A stretch of 12,405 nucleotides of DNA from CAYMCQ01 sp964389025. Its GTDB lineage: Bacteria; Verrucomicrobiota; Verrucomicrobiia; Limisphaerales; CAYMCQ01. The translations under genes were made by a program, and so were the position numbers. The notes under the pieces were generated by a model. It had not been told where the DNA came from. It did no database searches and worked only from the letters and a program-made list of their open reading frames with translations. The stretch is taken from the NCBI GenBank assembly GCA_964389025.1, contig CAYMCQ010000099.1, positions 1 through 12,405 on the forward strand, written 5' to 3'. Positions 7,301-12,405 of the stretch are shown here, in pieces. Each line of letters starts with the position of its first letter. Position 1 is the first letter of the stretch.

Positions 7301-7524
7301 CCAGAGGCGGTTCCGCTGCCGACATCTGCGGCGACATTTGTAACGTAGCCGTCCGCAGGATTGTTTGTGTATGTCGTGCTCAATGTCAGCGCATCAAAAT
7401 TCCACTGCGCAATCGTGGTTTGGGCGGATGCAACGGGTGCCGACAAAAGGACGGCGGCGAACAATGCGAGGGTGGTGAGGAATGACGACATGCGTCCGGT
7501 GGAAACAAGAGAGGTTTTTTTCAT
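4312..7524 (-). CDS. Large secreted Ig-like repeat / beta-sandwich protein
   Basis: 1070 residues from ATG 7524-7522. A Sec signal peptide (MKK, hydrophobic core around 17-28, probable cleavage after ASA near 32-34) shows export. Domains by eye: beta-sandwich 36-222 starting IAQWNFD; Ig-like 1 at 229-315; Ig-like 2 at 318-399; second beta-sandwich 405-617 (SGNYTQNFNTLA to FSIDDLTI); Ig-like 3 at 625-713; Ig-like 4 at 716-805; third sandwich 808-1000 starting LLARWDFND, similar in opening to the first; C-terminal module 1001-1070 ending AYFRLVKTNF. Ig repeats share QP-x-SRTN or QPASQT, YQWRKNG or YQWQRNG, and SYTIVV. No catalytic motif, LPXTG or PEP-CTERM signal is seen. It is probably an adhesin or carbohydrate-binding surface protein. 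It starts 36 bases after pseudopilin A and is the last gene before the terminator. No Shine-Dalgarno is present. Confidence 0.88.
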   Translation of the reverse strand: MKKTSLVSTGRMSSFLTTLALFAAVLLSAPVASAQTTIAQWNFDALTLSTTYTNNPADGYVTNVAADVGSGTASGFHATTTAVYSTPSGNGSTKALSANNWSVGDYWQVVLSTAGYQDISVSFDQIGSSTGPRDFYLAYSTDGVNFTQFGSAYLVTNSPSWSPSTTNTTTSSFSFNLTSVTAINNSSAVYFRLVDNSTTSTSGGSVATSGTGRIDNFLVVAGSTSGGGPVGITTQPTSRTNNAGTTATFTVSGTNVAGYFWLKGGTSISDTNANGKTSATLSITNALAFNAGSFRVVLTNSINSVTSDVVTLTVIDPAINTQPASQTVLLGSAANFSATAGGTATLGYQWRKDGADIAGATDLTYSIPSTIAGDAGSYTIVVTNGLGASTSSIAVLTILVPQTDPLLFSSGNYTQNFNTLATNGTANLWVEDTTLHGWYASRQIGGSFTNYRAGTGSDTAGALYSFGSAASTDRALGSTDSGTPGNIAYGLRFTNDHATLSRSNITISFTGEQWRSANTVTQTLAFSYRISNDAITSSDAEESQVWTPFQALDFNTPNVSSSGAVDGNNAANRVALSATLTNVVVLTNKEVFFRWKDVNDTGNDHGFSIDDLTITSDGVVATIMPPGITTHPQSRTNNYGTTATFTVSANGTAPFTYQWRKNGSPLSDGGNTSGSMNQTLSITAVTDPDEGSYDVIVSNGAGATNSAVAVLTVNDPGFFTQPASRTNVAGDTANFFASAAGTPFLTYQWQRNGIDLADGGNISGATSNALNILNVSTNDQASYTIVVTSGVPNSITSSAATLTILQTPPVLLARWDFNDTNILSASSPAPSVGSGSSALQGGISGSFQSGSFSDADGAPGPLNSAWHTTGYPSQGNSNKTAGVRFNVSTVDYGGIFLTWEARHSNTASKHARLQYTADGVNFVGINPITMATENATGFIIYFADLSGLPGVNNNPNFGFRIVTEFESTAIGTTNANYVGTAGTYGTSGTMRYDVVNVFAGVALKVAQSGNNAVISWLTNFPGYTLQQKATLSAASWSSNGLPATTIVGSNYSVTTPLTTNAYFRLVKTNF

Positions 7525-7560
7525 AAGGTTGACGATTTGATTGTTTGGTAAATGAGCGGT

Positions 7561-8430
7561 TCAGGGATTGCGGTAGGGCCACCAATAGACGTCGGTATTC
7601 ACCGGCTCGGCGCCCGGCGCGTAAATCTTGGCGGTCTTAAAGTAGGCCGCGTGGCCGTCCAAAAAATTGATGTTGCCACCCTTGTCATGGCGGGAGGCAA
7701 AACTGCGGTAGCGGTTGGCGGGATTCACGGAGTTGAACTGTGGTGAATTGTTGACCTTTTCGGTGACCGGATTGAAAGCGCAATCGAACTGGAAGACGAC
7801 GGTTGAGACGTGAGGGACCGTTGCCAGCCTGGGCATGTTCGGATACGGAATGACGCTGCCGGTCGGCGGCGATGAATCTCTTTTCAAGTCAATGTTCATG
7901 GTGTAACTGAAAAAGCCTTCCACGCCACTGCCCATGGGAGCCTCTCCGGCTGGATATACTGCTGAGGGCATGGCCATTTTTGCGCTGGCGCAATGCCAGA
8001 TTTTTCCCCTGCCGCCGGGGAACGGATATACTTGATAGGGCTGGGTGGCGCCGGCTGGAGGGGAATTGCGATACTCAATAAGGGTCTGGTCGGAAATGAG
8101 TTTCGGCAAAAGATTGAACCATGCGTTCGGATCGGCGTGGTCGCCGCTGCCGCCCGGGGCATAAGTGCCGCCTGCGCCCATGCCGTCGCGCGGCAGTTTG
8201 TCGTCATTTTCCTGCACATACATTTGCAACGCCAGCCCCCACTGCCGGAGGTTCGAGAGGCAACTGATGCGCTTGGCCTTCTCCTTGGCCTTCGCGAGCG
8301 CCGGAAGCAGCAGTCCCGCAAGAATGGCGATGATGGCAATGACGACCAGCAGTTCGATGAGGGTAAAACCTGCCACGGCGCGCTTCTGTTGGCGCGAGGC
8401 CCGGCTGGAGATTGTTGTTGAGAACCGCAC
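7561..8430 (-). CDS. Prepilin-like protein with H-X9-DG C-terminus (pseudopilin A)
   Basis: 289 residues from GTG 8430-8428, one base after the stop of LamG-like protein A. A basic 21-residue leader ends RAVAG, followed by FTLIELLVVIAIIAILAGLL: the type IV prepilin/GspG signal with cleavage after Gly21 and Glu at +5. Then comes the helix ALAKAKEKAKRISCLSNLRQ usual in these families. The C-terminus has RHDKGGNINFLDGHAAYF, where His248, nine residues and Asp258-Gly259 form the H-X9-DG signature. The protein should be cleaved and N-methylated by prepilin peptidase and sit in the inner membrane with a periplasmic globular part. Such proteins are numerous in Verrucomicrobiota and Planctomycetota and their exact job is unknown; type II secretion-like export is a guess from the family. 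No other secretion gene is visible. Confidence 0.92.
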   Translation of the reverse strand: MRFSTTISSRASRQQKRAVAGFTLIELLVVIAIIAILAGLLLPALAKAKEKAKRISCLSNLRQWGLALQMYVQENDDKLPRDGMGAGGTYAPGGSGDHADPNAWFNLLPKLISDQTLIEYRNSPPAGATQPYQVYPFPGGRGKIWHCASAKMAMPSAVYPAGEAPMGSGVEGFFSYTMNIDLKRDSSPPTGSVIPYPNMPRLATVPHVSTVVFQFDCAFNPVTEKVNNSPQFNSVNPANRYRSFASRHDKGGNINFLDGHAAYFKTAKIYAPGAEPVNTDVYWWPYRNP

Positions 8431-9293
8431 ATCAATACTTCAGGCGGAAGAATAATTGTCCACTGGCGGTGTTGGTGTAGGGATTGGTTGCATTGGGAAC
8501 GTCTGTGTATGGGCCGGCGAGGTCCGGCGCGGATTGCAGATAGAGCAGTCCCGTCGGATCGGTCCAGCTCAAGATGACATTGCCGCCAGCAGACCCGGCA
8601 TTGATCGTCACGGTCCCCGAGGGAAGCGCTGGAAGAACGCTGGCAAATGACGTGGCGACGACGAGATTGTCGAGTTCCAGATAACCGGAGGCGGTAGTCT
8701 GGCGGATGCCGTATTGGCCGCCTTGGGAGCTTGTCAGGTTGTCTGTGGCCGCAATATTCTCAGAGCCGGTTTCACTGATCGGATTGAGCCAGAGCCATCC
8801 CTCACCCGTGGCGAAATTGCAGCGGGTGACCACCACATATTTTTGGTTCAGGTTCAAGTCCTTTGAGTATTGCGCGCTTTGAAATCCCGAATTGTTCGCA
8901 AGCCCGAAACGGAATTGGCCGGGGGCGGCGTTGTTGGTGCTGGCAATAACCCGCGCTCTCCACGTGATCCCCGAGGCCGAATCCCTGAACTGGGCAAAGT
9001 TGTCGCCGCCGTTAAACTTGGGCAGACTTTTGAAGTTGACCGTGAAACCGGAGTATAAAACGACGCCATTGCTTCCCTGATAGGGGCCGTTCGTCAGCGC
9101 ACGGGCCACATTTTCCCCGTTGCTTTGAGGGAATATCAGAGCCGCGCTATTGGAGACGAGAATTTGAAAAAAACCTCCGCTGGCATGAGTCCATGGGCTG
9201 CCATCAGCGAGATAAAGGCTGTTCGTAGTGCTTAAGGAAAAACTCGTGTAATTGAAATTCTCCGTCAAAAGCACCCCAATCAACGGTCGCGCC
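8215..9293. repeat. Tandem duplication block, copy A
   Basis: This segment, covering the N-terminal coding part of pseudopilin A and the second half of LamG-like protein A, matches 11323-12405 at an offset of 3109-3112 bases. The 3-base change in offset corresponds to one codon (NPISETGSE versus NPINNETLSS). Long stretches are nearly identical in DNA, including 55 identical bases at 9239-9293. The inner edge at 8215 is approximate, set where the pseudopilin sequences diverge. Confidence 0.85.
8428..8434 (-). promoter_or_regulatory. Stop-start coupling site LamG A / pseudopilin A
   Basis: On the minus strand the junction reads TGA T GTG: stop 8434-8432, one base, then the GTG start 8430-8428. 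The tight spacing without a Shine-Dalgarno suggests pseudopilin translation by termination-reinitiation. The same arrangement occurs in the second copy. Confidence 0.6.
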
Positions 9294-10633
9294 GTCAGTT
9301 TGAAAACAGAAGTGTTGGTTCGCGCCCCATCGCTGACATAAATCGTGACGGTGGAAACACCGATTTCGCCCGCAACAGGCGTGAGGGTCACAGTCCGATT
9401 CGAAGCGCTGCCTCCAAATGCGATGTTGCCTGTCGGCAGGAGAGTCGGGTTCGAAGAGTCGGCAAGGAGTGTCAGGCTGCTCGCGGCAGATTCCGCATCG
9501 CCAACCGTGAACGAGATGGCCGGCGTGGCAACATTTGAAACGGTGATCTGATTGGCGATGGGTGAAATGTAGGGATAGCCGACCTTCACTTGGAAAGAAA
9601 CCTCGCTGGTGTATACGTTGTCAGTGGCATACACATGGATGGTGGCCAGTCCCTGCTGGCCCGTGGCGGACGAGACGGTGATTGTGCGGTTAGTGCCGGA
9701 GCCGCCGAAAGTGATATAGCCACCAGAGTTGGGCACCAGGGCTGGATTGTCAGAGTAATTTGAAAGCACCAGACTGCCTGCCGGAGTGTTGTCATCCTGC
9801 ACCGTGAAGGCGACGGCAGGAGTGGAACCATCGGCCGGAATGCTTTGGCCGGCAATGGATGAAATCAATGGCGGCGTGTTGGTCCCGGCCACGTCGTAGA
9901 AAAAAGTGCCGACTTTGAGGTTGTCTATAAACATCACGCCTTCGCCCGCAGCCTGCCGGAAGGCATAAGAGTAAATGTTAATCCGGTTGTCACGGACTGT
10001 CCCTGGCCCATTGATTCCATCATCAATGGCTTGAACGGAGTAATCGGTTTCATCACCCGGATTAAGCCAGATTCTGGCGAGGCCGTTAGAAGGATCAAAC
10101 CGGGTGACCACGGTATAGGTGACATTTGTGGTCAAATCATTTGTGAGCTGGCCGCTTGTGTATTCGGTTTGGGAGCCGTTGCCGATGCCGAGCCGGAATT
10201 TTGAGGGATCGGTCAATGCGGTTTGGGTGACGGCATCATAAATACTCGCAAACACACGACCGCCGAATCCTGTTGCAGCACCCTCATTGTTGTCCTTGAA
10301 GTGCGCGAAGTAACCTCCCGGGACACCAAAGGCAACAGTGGGAAGCGCGGTGAACGTCACTTGGAAGCTGCTGTATAAGACCGTGGGGCTGTTCGTGGTG
10401 TAAGGCCCGCCTTGCAACAAAGCGTTGATGTCTTGGGAGTTCGTAGTATTTATTTGAATCGTATTGTTCACAACATTTACTTCAAGAGTGCCACTGTGAG
10501 GGGACCACGGCGAACCGGCAGCTCCAACAATAGGCCCGTCCGGGTAGGTAAAGGTGTCGCTCAAGACAAGTGCGGCCTGCGTGATGACCGCCGTGGCGGA
10601 TAAGAGGCAAAGGGTGAGGATGATTTTTTTCAT
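8432..10633 (-). CDS. Secreted protein with duplicated LamG-like domains and two 'tandem-beta' repeats (LamG-like A)
   Basis: 733 residues from ATG 10633-10631, with signal peptide MKKIILTLCLLSATAVITQA (cleavage near 20/21). Layout: LamG/concanavalin-like domain at about 21-248; two cadherin- or Ig-like repeats at about 253-350 and 355-448 (AFTVQDDNTPAGSL / SFTVGDAESAASSL, then FGGSGTNRTITV / FGGSASNRTVTL); a second LamG-like domain at about 452-667; C-terminal Fn3-like module 672-733 ending GQLFFRLKY. The LamG-like domains are homologous to each other: GSPW plus a histidine, GPY, VLYS-F-V-F, AxFxD, VVTR, WLNP and DNL-V recur in order. Glycan binding at the cell surface is the best guess; no catalytic residues are recognised. 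The gene lies 72 bases after pseudopilin B and one base before pseudopilin A. Upstream of the ATG is TCCTCCC, not a Shine-Dalgarno. Confidence 0.9.
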   Translation of the reverse strand: MKKIILTLCLLSATAVITQAALVLSDTFTYPDGPIVGAAGSPWSPHSGTLEVNVVNNTIQINTTNSQDINALLQGGPYTTNSPTVLYSSFQVTFTALPTVAFGVPGGYFAHFKDNNEGAATGFGGRVFASIYDAVTQTALTDPSKFRLGIGNGSQTEYTSGQLTNDLTTNVTYTVVTRFDPSNGLARIWLNPGDETDYSVQAIDDGINGPGTVRDNRINIYSYAFRQAAGEGVMFIDNLKVGTFFYDVAGTNTPPLISSIAGQSIPADGSTPAVAFTVQDDNTPAGSLVLSNYSDNPALVPNSGGYITFGGSGTNRTITVSSATGQQGLATIHVYATDNVYTSEVSFQVKVGYPYISPIANQITVSNVATPAISFTVGDAESAASSLTLLADSSNPTLLPTGNIAFGGSASNRTVTLTPVAGEIGVSTVTIYVSDGARTNTSVFKLTARPLIGVLLTENFNYTSFSLSTTNSLYLADGSPWTHASGGFFQILVSNSAALIFPQSNGENVARALTNGPYQGSNGVVLYSGFTVNFKSLPKFNGGDNFAQFRDSASGITWRARVIASTNNAAPGQFRFGLANNSGFQSAQYSKDLNLNQKYVVVTRCNFATGEGWLWLNPISETGSENIAATDNLTSSQGGQYGIRQTTASGYLELDNLVVATSFASVLPALPSGTVTINAGSAGGNVILSWTDPTGLLYLQSAPDLAGPYTDVPNATNPYTNTASGQLFFRLKY

Positions 10634-10705
10634 GGGAGGATTGGATGTGGTTTTGTTTTTCTTGGTTCGGTGTCAAAAAAAGTCTGCAAATGTGAACCGA
10701 TAACT

Positions 10706-11539
10706 TCATAACGGCGGTGTTGTGGACGTTGGAAACCAGTAAAACACCCTCTCTCGTTTCCATTCTTCTGATGATCGATTTGATTCGGCCACAGTCCTGA
10801 TAAAGTCATTTGTCCTTCCAGAGCGCGCGCTTCCATCGGACATCGCCATGTTTCCCCGCTTGCCGCCGGAATGCCGGCCAACGGCGTATTGTCCCGTCAC
10901 GTTCGACTGCGCGGGGAGTTGGTTGTCTGGAGAATTCGGGTTAACTTCTGCCACGAGGATGGTATCACTTGATTTTGGGATCGCGGAGAATTTGGTCTGG
11001 GCAGCGCCGCGGGCACGGTCGCCTCTATTGACGCAGACCCGTCCATTCTCTCCATACATGAAAAATGCGCGACGGACGGTCGGCGGATTGTCATAAGGTG
11101 CCGTGGGATTGTTTGGCTGCGGACAGGCGGGGTCGGAAAAAATGGTGCGCGTGTCCGGCAACGGCGGGGCGGTCGGAGTCCCCTGATAAAGATCCGCCAA
11201 TTTTTTCTGGCCAAGAAAAATCGGAACGCTGTTATACCATGCTTCGGTCAAGTTGCCGGATGGCGGGTCGGTGATGGGCAAGCCAACGTTGCCCTCTTCG
11301 GGAACATTGTCGTTGTAATCTTCCGCATACATTTTGAAGCCCAACGCCCATTGTCTCATGTTGTTCAAACATGAAACCGCCTTGGCCTTGTCCTTCGCCT
11401 TCGCCAGCGCGGGCAGCAACAGGCCGGCTAGGATTGCGATGATGGCGATGACGACAAGAAGCTCGATGAGGGTGAACCCAGCCACAGCGCGCATTTGCCG
11501 GCGCGAAGCCCGTCCGGAGATTATTTTTGAGTGCCGCAC
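10706..11539 (-). CDS. Prepilin-like protein with modified H-X-DG C-terminus (pseudopilin B)
   Basis: 277 residues from GTG 11539-11537, one base after the LamG-like protein B stop. The leader MRHSKIISGRASRRQMRAVAG and FTLIELLVVIAIIAILAGLL give the same prepilin signal as pseudopilin A (cleavage after Gly21, Glu at +5). The next 30 residues are also clearly related (ALAKAKDKAKAVSCLNNMRQ), but the body diverges. Near the C-terminus RHSGGKRGNMAMSDGSARS puts eleven residues, not nine, between His223 and Asp235-Gly236. A tail of about 40 residues, ending WFPTSTTPPL, follows. The role is the same uncertain pseudopilin function; being paired with its own LamG-like protein suggests it serves that partner. 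Confidence 0.9.
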   Translation of the reverse strand: MRHSKIISGRASRRQMRAVAGFTLIELLVVIAIIAILAGLLLPALAKAKDKAKAVSCLNNMRQWALGFKMYAEDYNDNVPEEGNVGLPITDPPSGNLTEAWYNSVPIFLGQKKLADLYQGTPTAPPLPDTRTIFSDPACPQPNNPTAPYDNPPTVRRAFFMYGENGRVCVNRGDRARGAAQTKFSAIPKSSDTILVAEVNPNSPDNQLPAQSNVTGQYAVGRHSGGKRGNMAMSDGSARSGRTNDFIRTVAESNRSSEEWKRERVFYWFPTSTTPPL

Positions 11540-11543
11540 GTCA
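11537..11543 (-). promoter_or_regulatory. Stop-start coupling site LamG B / pseudopilin B
   Basis: The minus strand reads TGA C GTG: stop 11543-11541, one base, then the GTG start 11539-11537. Only the spacer base differs from copy A (T there, C here), so the arrangement has been kept while flanking codons changed. Confidence 0.6.
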
Positions 11544-12405
11544 ATATTTCAGGCGAAAGAATAATTGCCCACTCGCAGTGTTGGTATAGGGATTGGTTGC
11601 ATTGGGAACGTCTGTGTATGGGCCGGCGGCGTTCGCCGCTGATTGCAAATTAAGCAGGCCGGTCGGATCGGTCCAATACAACACGACATTGCCGCCGGCC
11701 ACTCCGGCATTGATGTTCACGGTTCCCGACGGAAACGCCGGAAGAACGCTGGCAAACGACGTGGCGACGACGAGGTTGTCGAGTTCCAAGTAGCCGGCAG
11801 CAGTGTTCTGGCGCAGGCCGAACTGGCCGACCTGGGAGCTTTGCAGGGTGTCTGTGGCCGCGACATTGCTGGAAAGGGTTTCGTTGTTGATTGGATTGAC
11901 CCAGAGCCATCCCTCACCCGTGGCGAAATTGTGGCGGGTGACCACCACATATTTTTGGTTCAAATTCAAGTCTCTCTGGAACTGCACGCTTTGGACTGAC
12001 GAATTGTTTGCCAGCCCCAAACGGTATTGGCCGGGGGCGGCGTTGTTGGTGCTGGCAAAGACCCTGGCTTTCCACGTTATCCCCGTGGCCGTATCTCTGA
12101 ACTGGCAAAAGTGGTCGCCACCGTTAAACTTGGGCAGTTCTTTGTAGTTCACCGTGAAGCCGGCGTATAAAACGATGCCGTTGCTTCCCTGATAGGGGCC
12201 GTTCGTCAGCGCAACGGCCAGATTTTCCCCGCTGCTCTGGGAAAAAATCGTCGCCGCACTGTTGGTGACGAGAATTTGATAGAAACCGCCGCTGGCATGA
12301 GTCCACGGGCTGCCATCAGCGCCATAAAGGCTGTTCGTTATGCTTCCCGCAAAACTCGTGTAATTGAAATTCTCCGTCAAAAGCACCCCAATCAACGGTC
12401 GCGCC
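11541..12405 (-). CDS. LamG-like secreted protein B, C-terminal part (5' end outside the window)
   Basis: 288 codons in the window, in frame from ARPLIGVLLTENF at the right edge to FFRLKY and TGA 11543-11541. It is a close paralogue of residues 449-733 of LamG-like protein A, sharing ADGSPWTHASGGF, NGPYQGSNG, KFNGGD, STNNAAPGQ, VVTR-NFATGEGWLW, YLELDNLVVATSFASVLP and the whole C-terminal module. Differences are spread through the domain (for instance NPINNETLSS for NPISETGSE), so the copy is not very recent throughout. The sequence shared before the LamG domain (ARPL) suggests a similar upstream repeat. A frame start at 12395 is only internal, since the codons continue to the edge. Confidence 0.9.
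   Translation of the reverse strand, partial: ARPLIGVLLTENFNYTSFAGSITNSLYGADGSPWTHASGGFYQILVTNSAATIFSQSSGENLAVALTNGPYQGSNGIVLYAGFTVNYKELPKFNGGDHFCQFRDTATGITWKARVFASTNNAAPGQYRLGLANNSSVQSVQFQRDLNLNQKYVVVTRHNFATGEGWLWVNPINNETLSSNVAATDTLQSSQVGQFGLRQNTAAGYLELDNLVVATSFASVLPAFPSGTVNINAGVAGGNVVLYWTDPTGLLNLQSAANAAGPYTDVPNATNPYTNTASGQLFFRLKY

Larger units (their letters stand above)
11323..12405. repeat. Tandem duplication block, copy B (runs off the window)
   Basis: Second copy of the LamG C-terminal half plus pseudopilin N-terminal part, matching 8215-9293. The DNA identity is still complete over the last 55 bases of the window, so the duplicated unit continues beyond the edge. Confidence 0.85.

Noticed and set aside
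7896..8435. 179-codon minus-strand frame starting just before pseudopilin A
   Set aside because: It overlaps pseudopilin A in another frame and lacks the prepilin signal; the GTG frame carries FTLIELL and H-X9-DG.

Overview
The window looks like a chromosomal piece of a Gram-negative bacterium of the Verrucomicrobiota, probably near the Pedosphaera/Limisphaerales group. This placement is inferred from gene style: lipopolysaccharide-core genes (kdsB, a GmhB-like phosphatase), prepilin-like proteins with the H-X9-DG type C-terminus, large secreted Ig-like and lectin-like proteins ending in an FRL-type C-terminal module, few recognisable Shine-Dalgarno sequences, and short 'CACAGATGAA' intergenic repeats. 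No rRNA or marker gene is present to confirm it.

Left third (1-2290): the C-terminal end of an isocitrate/isopropylmalate dehydrogenase family gene (+) meets a Ycf46-type AAA+ ATPase (-) tail to tail, their TAA stops sharing one TTAA palindrome. Divergent from the ATPase is a small zinc deaminase that closely resembles fungal-type (Fcy1) cytosine deaminase. Positions 2323-2785 form a scar: the first part of a site-specific DNA methyltransferase (+) abuts a cut-off minus-strand gene, possibly of tubby/LURP-like fold.

Middle (2782-4274): kdsB and a GmhB-like HAD phosphatase lie on the minus strand, in the order gmhB then kdsB. Both belong to LPS inner-core (Kdo/heptose) synthesis. kdsB is bracketed by outward-facing inverted copies of a 17-bp repeat; one copy encodes the tail of KdsB and supplies the start codon of the truncated gene after it. 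A hairpin terminator at 4246-4274 separates this pair from the genes to the right.

Right two thirds (4312-12405): a compact minus-strand cluster, transcribed from right to left: LamG-like protein B (cut by the window edge), pseudopilin B, LamG-like protein A, pseudopilin A, then a 1070-residue secreted Ig-repeat protein and the terminator. The LamG-like/pseudopilin pair is present twice as a diverged tandem duplication with a period of about 3.11 kb. Both copies keep the same stop-N-GTG junction, so pseudopilin translation is probably coupled to that of the secreted protein. The most interesting idea here is a duplicated 'secreted beta-sandwich protein plus private pseudopilin' module with a shared C-terminal module that may act in export or surface attachment. 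That function is inferred, not shown.
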